Of a stretch of 61,442 bases of DNA, positions 41,835 through 49,646 are shown piece by piece. Numbering within the stretch: the first letter of the stretch is position 1; each line of letters starts with the position of its first letter. Made by a program: the position numbers and the translations under genes. The notes beneath the pieces are model-generated. The model was not told the DNA's origin. It saw only the letters and a list, made by a program, of their open reading frames with translations, and ran no database searches. Where the stretch lies: positions 1 through 61,442 of the forward strand of contig NZ_BHWB01000025.1 of NCBI RefSeq assembly GCF_003865075.1. The letters run 5' to 3'. The stretch comes from Bacteroides faecalis (lineage in GTDB: Bacteria > Bacteroidota > Bacteroidia > Bacteroidales > Bacteroidaceae).

Positions 41835-43739
41835 TTATTTTGAAATATAGATCATTCCATCTTCTATCTTCAATACTCCTTCTTCTAATAAATACTGAAT
41901 GACTTCTCCTATATCTTCTTTTTCTGTTTCCACTTGGTTAGCGATATCCGCAGGAGTAAGTTTCTTTTTGTTGAGTATAAAGAGAATCTGTCTTTTTAGT
42001 TCTTCGAAAGAAGTTTCGGACAAATGACTATCTGCATGATGACTAAGACAAACATCACATTGCTTGCAGTTATGTTCATTCTTCTCGCCAAAGTATCGAA
42101 GTAACATCCGGCTTCGACAGATATTATCTGTTGTGACATATTCTTCCATTGCCTTAATACGTGCTTCATACCGTACTTTGCGGTCTTCATAGACGGAAGT
42201 AGGAATGTGGACATCATGTAGTTCCATTCGTTCGCGCGTATATATAATATAAGGTGTCTTCTTATGAGGGATGTAATCTACGATACGACGCTTTGTCAAT
42301 GTCACTAAAATAGCATAGATTTGTTGGCGCGTTAGTCCTGTACGTACGGCAAGTGATTCTTCACTGATATAAGCATAGTCGGTGAATACCCCTGTGTAAG
42401 AACGGAGGATAGCTTGTATCAATGCTTCAGCTTCTTTGCCCATTTCATGCAACTTATAAAGTTCATCCCGCCGAATGGTAAAAAAGATACGCGAGGAGTT
42501 ATCTTGTTCATCCGTATATTCCAGATAACCTGCTTGCGTCAGTATTTTTAAAGCACTGTCTACCGGGACAGGGAAGTACTTGAACTTTCGGCAAAACTCT
42601 TCCAGATTAAACTCACGAACACATTGAAAGCCATCACCCATTGCCATCTGGTAATAATATTGCAGATGTTCGTAAACATTTAGAATATATTCTTTTTCGG
42701 GAAAAGTATCGGCGATCCGCTTGTGAAGGGTCGTCTTATCGGATTTTGCATACAGGATAACGGCATAGGCTTTTTCCCCGTCTCTCCCTGCACGTCCGGC
42801 CTCTTGGAAATAAGCTTCCGGAGAGTCGGGAAGGTCGAGGTGGATGACGATGCGTACATCCGGTTTATCGATACCCATACCGAAAGCGTTGGTAGCTACC
42901 ATGACGCGTACTTCACCGTTTTGCCAACGTTTCTGCCTGATATCTTTTACAGCATTATCCAGTCCGGCATGGTAGAAATCTGCTGTAATATTTTCGTTCA
43001 TCAGCAGTTCGGTTATTTCTTTTGTACGTCGTCTGTTACGTACATAAATAATAGCACTACCCTCTATTCGACGTAAAATATGTAGTAACTCTCCTGTTTT
43101 ATTATCTGTTTTGCGAACAATATAGGCCAGATTCTTTCGCTCGAAACTCATTCGGAAAACGTTTTCTTCCCGAAAATTTAACCTGGACTGGATATCTTTC
43201 ACTACTTCTGGAGTTGCCGTAGCCGTTAAAGCCAGTACTGGGACACCAGGTAGTAAATCCCGTATCTCAGCTATTTTAAGATAAGCCGGACGGAAATCGT
43301 ATCCCCATTGTGAAATACAGTGGCTTTCGTCCACTGTGATCATTGAGACTTTCATCGAACGTAGTTTGATACGGAATATTTCAGTATCCAGACGTTCCGG
43401 TGATATATATAAGAATTTGTAATTGCCAAAGATACAGTTCTCTAAAGCAGTAAGAATTTCCTGCCTGGACATCCCTGAATAGATAGCCAGTGCTTTGATT
43501 CCTCGTTTCCGAAGATTCTGTACTTGGTCTTTCATAAGGGCTATGAGGGGAGTGATAACAATACAAATTCCTTCCTGAGCGAGAGCAGGTACTTGAAATG
43601 TGATGGATTTTCCGCCTCCCGTAGGCATCAATCCTAACGTATCCTTCCTTTCGCCGATACTGGTGATGATCTCCTCCTGCAAATCGCGGAAGGAGTCATA
43701 TCCCCAATATTGTTTTAATATCTCCTGATACTTATTCAA
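41835..43739 (-). CDS. recQ: ATP-dependent DNA helicase RecQ
   Basis: 3'-5' DNA helicase of recombination and repair. 634 residues: Walker A region TGGGKS (around 40-45), DESHCISQWGYDFRP (from Asp137), ALTATATPEV, and in the second domain VMVATNAFGMGIDKPDVR and QEAGRAGRDG. The RQC zinc cysteines are present (CRSRMLLRYFGEKNEHNCKQCDVC). A winged-helix-like tail closes the protein; I see no clear HRDC domain. Its ATG overlaps the recJ end by 8 bases. Confidence 0.93.
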   Translation of the reverse strand: MNKYQEILKQYWGYDSFRDLQEEIITSIGERKDTLGLMPTGGGKSITFQVPALAQEGICIVITPLIALMKDQVQNLRKRGIKALAIYSGMSRQEILTALENCIFGNYKFLYISPERLDTEIFRIKLRSMKVSMITVDESHCISQWGYDFRPAYLKIAEIRDLLPGVPVLALTATATPEVVKDIQSRLNFREENVFRMSFERKNLAYIVRKTDNKTGELLHILRRIEGSAIIYVRNRRRTKEITELLMNENITADFYHAGLDNAVKDIRQKRWQNGEVRVMVATNAFGMGIDKPDVRIVIHLDLPDSPEAYFQEAGRAGRDGEKAYAVILYAKSDKTTLHKRIADTFPEKEYILNVYEHLQYYYQMAMGDGFQCVREFNLEEFCRKFKYFPVPVDSALKILTQAGYLEYTDEQDNSSRIFFTIRRDELYKLHEMGKEAEALIQAILRSYTGVFTDYAYISEESLAVRTGLTRQQIYAILVTLTKRRIVDYIPHKKTPYIIYTRERMELHDVHIPTSVYEDRKVRYEARIKAMEEYVTTDNICRSRMLLRYFGEKNEHNCKQCDVCLSHHADSHLSETSFEELKRQILFILNKKKLTPADIANQVETEKEDIGEVIQYLLEEGVLKIEDGMIYISK

Positions 43740-45450
43740 TCGGCTTTATATCCTCAATTTGAAGTTGCACTTCACCACGCTTGTGTGTATTTTCTTCAAT
43801 GGAATAACAGATATCAAATGAACGTTTCGTTTTGATATAACGAACGTGCGAGCTTTGACCGAAAGCTATACCATTCATTACGTTATTTGATTTGTTGTCT
43901 ACCAATTCCAGTTTGATATGCTCCTGATCCCGTCCAACTACTTTGCTGGTTCCATAATCATATACATGATGAGTACAGAATACAGGTTTGGTATTATCCG
44001 GACCGAAAGGATTGAACCTCTTCAGATCATTAAAGAACTTAGGAGTAATGTCCTTAAAGTCAATTTCAGCATCAATATCTATCACCGCACTGGTTTGTTC
44101 GGGCAAAATGTTTTTTGAGACGAACTCTTCAAAGCGTTGTGTAAATGCTTCCACATTTTCCACCTTCATTGATAATCCGGCTGCGTAAGTATGTCCTCCG
44201 AAGTTTTCTAATAGGTCACGGCAATACTCGATAGCTTTATAAACATCAAAACCGGATACGGAACGTGCCGAACCTGTTGCCATGTTATCTGTACGTGTCA
44301 GTACAACTGCCGGACGATAATAGATTTCTGTCAGACGGGAGGCAACGATACCGATCACTCCTTTATGCCATTCTTCATTGAAAAGAACGATAGAACGCCG
44401 ATCGGCCAAGCCGTCTAGATGAGCAACAATCTGATTAGCCTCTTCAGTCATACTCTTATCCAGATCTTTTCGGGTTTCATTGTACTGGTTGATCTGTCCC
44501 GCTTTCTCCAGAGCAGTGGAAAAATCCCTTTCTGTTAACAGGTCTACTGCTTCTTTACCATTTTGAATTCTTCCTGAGGCATTGATACGCGGGCCTATTT
44601 TGAATACGATATCGGTGACGGTGATTTCACGCTCGGAAAGTCCGCAAACATCGATTATCGCTTTCATCCCGACACTGGGATTACTGTTCAACTGTTTCAA
44701 ACCATGAAAAGCCAAGATTCGGTTTTCACCCATAATCGGTACGATATCCGAAGCGATACTAACTGCCACTAAATCAAGTAATGGAATCAAATGGTGAAAT
44801 TCAATATCGTTATTGATAGCGAATGCTTGCATGAATTTGAAACCGACGCCACAACCGGAAAGGTGTGTGTATGGATATGTATTGTCCAAACGTTTCGCAT
44901 TCAGAATAGCTACCGCAGGAGGTAAAACATCATCAGGAACATGATGGTCGCAGATGATGAAATCAATGTCTTTTTCTTTGGCATATGAAATTTCCTCCAC
45001 TGCTTTAATTCCGCAGTCGAGTACAATAATCAAACTTACACCGGTTTCTGCGGCATAGTCTATACCTTTCTTGGAAATGCCATACCCTTCGTTATAACGA
45101 TCAGGTATATAATAGTCAATGTTCGAGTAGAACTGTTGTATGAACTTGTAGACCAGTGCCACAGCTGTAGTACCGTCTACATCATAATCCCCATAAATCA
45201 GAATACGCTCTTTCTTTCCCATCGCCCTGTTCAGACGTTCCACTGCAATGTCCATATCCTTCATTAGGAATGGATCATACAGATCGGGCAATTGCGGGCG
45301 GAAAAACTTTTTAGCTTCTGAAGCCTTTGTTATTCCCCGCTGCACCAATAAACGTCCAAGTATCGGGCTAATCCCTAATTCTTGGGCCAATGTCTGGCTT
45401 GTCTCTGCCTGTTCGGGTGTAATGGGTTGATAATTCCATTTGTGATTCAT
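43732..45450 (-). CDS. recJ: Single-stranded-DNA-specific exonuclease RecJ
   Basis: 5'-3' single-strand DNA exonuclease working with RecQ-type helicases. 572 residues: the DHH motifs GDYDVDGT (Asp88, Asp90, Asp92), ILDCGIK-type VLDCGIKAVE and CDHHVP (Asp168-His170), then GPRINASGRIQNG, a DHHA1 domain with GGHTYAAGLSM, and a C-terminal OB domain. The ATG at 45450 (MNHKWNYQPI) gives the family N-terminus. The 8-base overlap with recQ indicates joint expression and function. Confidence 0.94.
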   Translation of the reverse strand: MNHKWNYQPITPEQAETSQTLAQELGISPILGRLLVQRGITKASEAKKFFRPQLPDLYDPFLMKDMDIAVERLNRAMGKKERILIYGDYDVDGTTAVALVYKFIQQFYSNIDYYIPDRYNEGYGISKKGIDYAAETGVSLIIVLDCGIKAVEEISYAKEKDIDFIICDHHVPDDVLPPAVAILNAKRLDNTYPYTHLSGCGVGFKFMQAFAINNDIEFHHLIPLLDLVAVSIASDIVPIMGENRILAFHGLKQLNSNPSVGMKAIIDVCGLSEREITVTDIVFKIGPRINASGRIQNGKEAVDLLTERDFSTALEKAGQINQYNETRKDLDKSMTEEANQIVAHLDGLADRRSIVLFNEEWHKGVIGIVASRLTEIYYRPAVVLTRTDNMATGSARSVSGFDVYKAIEYCRDLLENFGGHTYAAGLSMKVENVEAFTQRFEEFVSKNILPEQTSAVIDIDAEIDFKDITPKFFNDLKRFNPFGPDNTKPVFCTHHVYDYGTSKVVGRDQEHIKLELVDNKSNNVMNGIAFGQSSHVRYIKTKRSFDICYSIEENTHKRGEVQLQIEDIKPIE

Positions 45451-45630
45451 TTTATATATTGTTTTTTCTTTTTCTTTTCTCAGAGGTCGGAAAGGCACTT
45501 CTTTCCAACAAGGGGTAAAAGTACGAAAAAAAGCGGAAGCTTATAGTAAGATGTGACGAAAATATTTCGGGGAGATTTGAAAGTTAAGATTTATTTTAAA
45601 GAATAGAACTTTTTTTTCTTTTGACAAATA

Positions 45631-45662
45631 CTTGCTGAATATATGGATAGAGCTTATCTTTG
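45631..45662 (+). promoter_or_regulatory. Promoter of the phosphodiester glycosidase gene
   Basis: CTTG at 45631-45634 and TATCTTTG at 45655-45662 are 20 bp apart. It lies about 50 bp before the start at 45714. Confidence 0.62.
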
Positions 45663-45713
45663 TAATATACTCTGTCTAGAGTGAAATACAAAATAATAAT
45701 TTTCCCAATGAAC

Positions 45714-46568
45714 ATGAAACGTTATTTTACTTTCTTTATTTTGCTTGTTTTTTTAATTGGTGTGGTTGGTGCTCAGACGAAGGTAGATTCTGTCGCTATT
45801 GTCACTGCCCCCTGGCAGGTTGTGGAAACACAAAAAGGTATTGTTCATAAACATGTTGTCGTCCCTTCTCTTTATCAAGGTGTTCAATCCATCAATATAA
45901 TTGAAATAGATCCGGCAACACAGAAGAAAGTAGGGGTAGCTATAAATGAAAAAATGGATAAAATCAGCTATAGTGCTCCAAATTATCAAGCAATTACAGC
46001 AATTAATGGCTCTTATTTCAATATGAAGGAGGGAAATTCGATTTGTTTCTTGAAAATGGACGAACAGTTGGTGGATACGACTACTTTGAATGAATTTAAA
46101 ATTCGGGTAACGGGAGCAATTTACATTAAGAAGGGTAAATTGAAATTAATTCCTTGGAACAGAGGTGTTGAGAAAACGTATGAAGGGAAAAAAGGAACGA
46201 TTCTAGCTTCCGGCCCTTTGATGTTGAAAGACGCGGCTTATTATGACTGGAGTATGTGTGATTCTGAGTTTATTCGGACAAAACATCCCCGCAGTGCTGT
46301 CTGCATTACCCAAAAGGGGAAAATCTTATTTGTAACGGTAGATGGACGTTCGGAAGGACTTGCAGATGGGATAAATATCCCTGAGTTAGCTCATTTGCTT
46401 AAAGTGTTAGGAGGTAAAGATGCAATTAATTTAGATGGTGGAGGATCTACCACTTTATGGCTGTCAGGAGTATCAGAAAATGGTATTGTTAATTATCCAT
46501 GTGATAATAAAAGGTACGATCACCAGGGAGAACGCCGGATAGCTAATTTCCTTTATATATATGAATAA
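45714..46568 (+). CDS. Secreted phosphodiester glycosidase family protein (DUF2233/NAGPA)
   Basis: 284 residues with a signal peptide (KRYFTFFILLVFLIGVVGAQ). The NAGPA/DUF2233 fold is shown by AINGSYFNMKEGNS, GAIYIKKGKLKLIPWNRG, ILASGPLMLKDAAYYDW, HPRSAVCITQKGKILFVTVDGRSEG and the closing LGGKDAINLDGGGSTTLW. Members cleave sugar phosphodiesters, for example uncovering mannose 6-phosphate in animals; bacterial substrates are mostly unknown. The start could also be at 45708 or further up; the signal peptide favours 45714. Alone between a promoter and a repeat region. Confidence 0.87.
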   Translation: MKRYFTFFILLVFLIGVVGAQTKVDSVAIVTAPWQVVETQKGIVHKHVVVPSLYQGVQSINIIEIDPATQKKVGVAINEKMDKISYSAPNYQAITAINGSYFNMKEGNSICFLKMDEQLVDTTTLNEFKIRVTGAIYIKKGKLKLIPWNRGVEKTYEGKKGTILASGPLMLKDAAYYDWSMCDSEFIRTKHPRSAVCITQKGKILFVTVDGRSEGLADGINIPELAHLLKVLGGKDAINLDGGGSTTLWLSGVSENGIVNYPCDNKRYDHQGERRIANFLYIYE

Positions 46569-46628
46569 TGTTTTGAATGCGATGTTATTGTTGAATTATG
46601 CTTTTCTTCTTAGGATAAAAAATACTTG

Positions 46629-46744
46629 TTTTATTGTCACTTGTCACTTTTTTAAGTTAAACATCTTATTATCAATGCTAAAATGGTGATAATAGCCGGT
46701 GATAATAGGGTGACAATAGAAAATTATCTGGGTTCTATTGTCAC
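46629..46744. repeat. Left arm of a long imperfect inverted repeat
   Basis: 46629-46651 is a perfect inverted copy of 47466-47488 (23 bp, with TTGTCACTTGTCAC-like core). Further in are GTGATAATAG (46686, 46699), GTGACAATAG (46710), and the reverse word CTATTGTCAC (46735). The hairpin 46710-46721/46733-46744 has an 11-nt loop. The order mirrors the right arm. The region 46569-47647 (1079 bp) has no gene I can support. Confidence 0.75.
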
Positions 46745-46999
46745 TTTTACTTTGTTATTCTATTATTCTCGGCGCTTTTGTGTTTTTACTTTCCCTTTCT
46801 TTGTGCTATTATTGGATTTTCTACCTCTTTTAAATATAGATAAAAAGAGACAAAGCAATCATCTTATCTTTTTATTTCGGTTAAATAGATTTGGCATGTA
46901 AAATTGTGTAATCCCCTTTATATTAGAGGAAATAGATCGTTTGTTTAGTTGTTTTAAACCTTTAGTTAATGGCTTTTTGAGATGATAAAATATCGTTTT

Positions 47000-47087
47000 A
47001 CGTACATGCTCCCATGGCTCCACGTACGTGATCCATTGGGTTCACGTACATCATCCGAATGGTTTACGTACGTGAAACGAGTATGTG
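47000..47087. repeat. Tandem array of four 22-bp ACGTAC units
   Basis: ACGTAC starts at 47000, 47022, 47044 and 47066, exactly 22 bp apart. Units agree with ACGTACRTSMTCC followed by ATGG-like bases; the fourth is degenerate after position 10. Units abut without spacers. It lies midway between the two inverted arms of the spacer. Confidence 0.8.
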
Positions 47088-47371
47088 TACCTTGAAAAAA
47101 ACAGTAGTCGAGCCTTGTCAGTATGTTAAGGTTAGTAGTATTTGTTCTATTATATGCCGTATTGTTTGAATAATCAGTCTATTTATTAATAAAAAGCAAG
47201 TAATGCAATAGCCGTAGATTGTGTTTTCGTGAGAAAATCCAATGTGAATGGAGTGGAAAACTCAATAATCTAGTGGGTAAAGGGATTCTTAACACTCTGG
47301 GAATTGATGACCAAATTGTATTCATAATCGTTGATAACCAGATATATAAATGATAATATAACTAAATTGTA

Positions 47372-47488
47372 GTGACAATAGGGAGGTTCTAAATTTCTAT
47401 TGTCACTCTATTGTCACCTGTCTATTATCACTATTTCATCATTGATTATCTGGGACTTAATACAGAAAAGTGACAAGTGACAATAAAA
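47372..47488. repeat. Right arm of the long inverted repeat
   Basis: GTGACAATAG (47372), then the reverse words CTATTGTCAC (47397, 47408) and CTATTATCAC (47422), and the 23-bp outer arm 47466-47488. Steps of 11 and 14 bp mirror those of 11 and 13 in the left arm. The two arms can be aligned over about 115 bp with modest divergence. Confidence 0.75.
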
Positions 47489-47647
47489 AGTAACTTTATA
47501 ATCTCTAAGAGAGCAAGCTAGATATAGACTCAATAATACTTTATTAGAAACTTATATTAAGAGAAAACTAAAACTGAATTGGCATATTTACATCGCCAAT
47601 CCAATTTTGTCTATATGAGATTATTATGGGAGACTATCTATGTTTTA

Positions 47648-48460
47648 CTACATATCATCGAGATCCTTTGTAATTTTGATAGAATTTGTTTCAAGTTGAT
47701 AGATAAAATAAGTACTAAGAGCCGGTGAATATACTCCAAAACTGGTGAGCCCAACTTGATTTTGGTATAACTTGAATGTACAAATATCTGTTGCTGAGAT
47801 AAATGGTTCTTGTTTTAGGTGAGAATGGAAATGCTTTCCACCGGGTTTTCCCTTGTCAATTGGAATAAGGCTGGAATGAAATTTCTTCCAGGATTGTATT
47901 TCTCCTTCTTTATTAGTGATGAACAGATAGTCGTTTCCAATGGGGACCTCTTCTGCTTTCTGAGTTCCGTTTATAGCATAAAGTTTATACCCTTTTTCAA
48001 AAGGGAGTAATATCCAGTTCAGACTATATCCTTCAAATGTGGTTACCTCGTATTTATTCTCGACTATATTTCTCAGAATTTTTGTTCTGGTATTGAGTAG
48101 GTTGTCTTCATAATCGGACAGGTCTCGATATAAATGACGTACTAAACAAGGCGTTGATGTTTCAATAAAAGATACTTCAAAACAACATTTTCCCTCTTTG
48201 TCGATTAGAATACATTTGATGGAATCTCCTTGTTCATAAGTTAAATATGTAGTAGCAGTTTCCATCATTTCCGGTTTATTCATATACATATCCGAAAATA
48301 CCCATGTGGCTTTTTCATATCGATATAGAAGATTACCTTCTTGGATGATAGAGTCACATTTTTGTCCTAATTCAGCTTCGGTATAATTATTAGTTTGAGA
48401 ATAAACTACCGAAAAACATGATATAACAAGAATAGCGGTGAGTATTGATATCTTTCTCAT
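47648..48460 (-). CDS. Secreted protein of unknown function
   Basis: 270 residues. A signal peptide (KISILTAILVISCFSVVYSQ) directs export. The mature part is mostly polar with scattered beta-like segments such as CCFEVSFIETSTPCLVRHLY, YEVTTFEGYSLNWILLPFEKGYKLYAI and DYLFITNKEGEIQSWKKF. Two adjacent Cys (residues 92-93) and one more Cys lie in the first half. I recognise no domain. Monocistronic by context, between the repeat region and the thioesterase gene. Confidence 0.65.
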   Translation of the reverse strand: MRKISILTAILVISCFSVVYSQTNNYTEAELGQKCDSIIQEGNLLYRYEKATWVFSDMYMNKPEMMETATTYLTYEQGDSIKCILIDKEGKCCFEVSFIETSTPCLVRHLYRDLSDYEDNLLNTRTKILRNIVENKYEVTTFEGYSLNWILLPFEKGYKLYAINGTQKAEEVPIGNDYLFITNKEGEIQSWKKFHSSLIPIDKGKPGGKHFHSHLKQEPFISATDICTFKLYQNQVGLTSFGVYSPALSTYFIYQLETNSIKITKDLDDM

Positions 48461-48563
48461 AGCTTTGTTTATTAAGGGATTGTTTAATAAACAAATATAT
48501 GATATTTTTAGTACTTACATTACTTTCTAAAAAGAATATTTGCCATTGCAGCTCTTTTTATGA

Positions 48564-49004
48564 TCATTTTCCTGTCTTTTTCCGTAAATCCCGTCCTTCA
48601 TACCTGCAAATAGCCTCAATCCATTCCTGAGTAAGTGGCATAGATTCGTGCTTTTCCAGATCGTAAGTAACCATCACAGATTTACAGACACATTTTACCT
48701 CAAAAGTTTCTGTGTCGATCACCCGTTGAACCAAATGAAAACTTTTAGTTCCGATTTCCGAAACGGCTGTTTGTACTGCAATATGATCCGATCCGAAAAT
48801 TTGCTTGACAAAGTTTGCCTCAATATGTACAACGACAATTCCCATTTTTTCCCAGTCGACTCCCGGGCATACATAAGCAAAATATTCAGTCTTTCCCAAA
48901 TCGTAGAAAGAGAAATAAACGGTGTTATTGACGTGACCGAATTTGTCTACGTCATTAAAGCGTAATTGGATAGGCAATGAGTGGTGAAATACAATTTCTT
49001 CCAT
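48564..49004 (-). CDS. Acyl-CoA thioesterase, 4HBT hotdog family
   Basis: 146 residues with a single hotdog domain: LRFNDVDKFGHVNNTVYFSFYDLGKTEYF holds the conserved Asp and the Asn of 4-hydroxybenzoyl-CoA thioesterase-like proteins; then MGIVVVHIEANFVKQI and TYDLEKHESMPL. Hydrolyses an acyl thioester; the substrate cannot be inferred. The ATG at 49004 is preferred to a GTG three codons upstream. Divergent from the Sua5 gene. Confidence 0.87.
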   Translation of the reverse strand: MEEIVFHHSLPIQLRFNDVDKFGHVNNTVYFSFYDLGKTEYFAYVCPGVDWEKMGIVVVHIEANFVKQIFGSDHIAVQTAVSEIGTKSFHLVQRVIDTETFEVKCVCKSVMVTYDLEKHESMPLTQEWIEAICRYEGRDLRKKTGK

Positions 49005-49021
49005 AGTTTTCACTTAATCTT

Positions 49022-49051
49022 TTTGAATTCGGAGCAAAAGTAGTACTTTTG
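49022..49051 (+). promoter_or_regulatory. Promoter of the Sua5-ClC-fmt cluster
   Basis: TTTG at 49022-49025 and TACTTTTG at 49044-49051, 18 bp apart. The first gene's ATG lies 31 bp downstream. Confidence 0.6.
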
Positions 49052-49082
49052 CGTGTTATTCTCAACAGAAATTAATCAAGAA

Positions 49083-49646
49083 ATGATAGAAGATATTAAA
49101 AAAGCCTGTCAGGTGATGAATGGAGGAGGAGTTATCCTTTATCCTACTGATACCGTATGGGGTATAGGTTGTGACGCTACTAACGAAGAGGCTGTACGCC
49201 GAATTTATGAGATAAAAAAACGGGCCGACAGTAAAGCAATGTTGGTTCTGGTGGACACCTCTGTGAAAGTAGATTTTTATGTACAGGATGTTCCCGAGGT
49301 GGCGTGGGATTTAATTGATGTTGTAGAAAAACCACTTACCATTATTTATTCAGGTGCGCGTAATTTGGCTCCCAATCTGCTGGCTGAGGACGGTAGTGTT
49401 GGTATCCGGGTGACAAATGAAGAGTTCTCCAAACGCCTTTGCCAACAGTTCCGTAAGGCGATTGTTTCTACATCGGCCAATGTTAGCGGGCAACCGGGTG
49501 CAGCTAATTTTAGTGAAATCAGCGATGAAATAAAATCTGCTGTAGATTATATTGTAGGTTATCGTCAGGATGATATGGGCCGGCCAAAACCTTCTAGTAT
49601 TATTAAGTTGGATAAAGGTGGAGTGATTAAGATAATTCGTGAATAG
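49083..49646 (+). CDS. L-threonylcarbamoyladenylate synthase (Sua5/YciO/YrdC)
   Basis: Makes threonylcarbamoyl-AMP for the t6A37 modification of ANN-decoding tRNAs. 187 residues of the YrdC fold: GGVILYPTDTVWGIGCDA, IYEIKKRADSKAMLVLV, SVGIRVTNEEFSKRL, and STSANVSGQPGAANFSEI. No C-terminal Sua5 domain, so it is the short TsaC-type. The ATG at 49083 fits the family start. The clc gene begins right after its stop codon. Confidence 0.9.
   Translation: MIEDIKKACQVMNGGGVILYPTDTVWGIGCDATNEEAVRRIYEIKKRADSKAMLVLVDTSVKVDFYVQDVPEVAWDLIDVVEKPLTIIYSGARNLAPNLLAEDGSVGIRVTNEEFSKRLCQQFRKAIVSTSANVSGQPGAANFSEISDEIKSAVDYIVGYRQDDMGRPKPSSIIKLDKGGVIKIIRE

Noticed and set aside
46683..46901. Open frame of 72 codons in the repeat region
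   Set aside because: It runs across the GTGAYAATAG words and a T-rich stretch, has no family resemblance and no promoter; a by-product of repeats.
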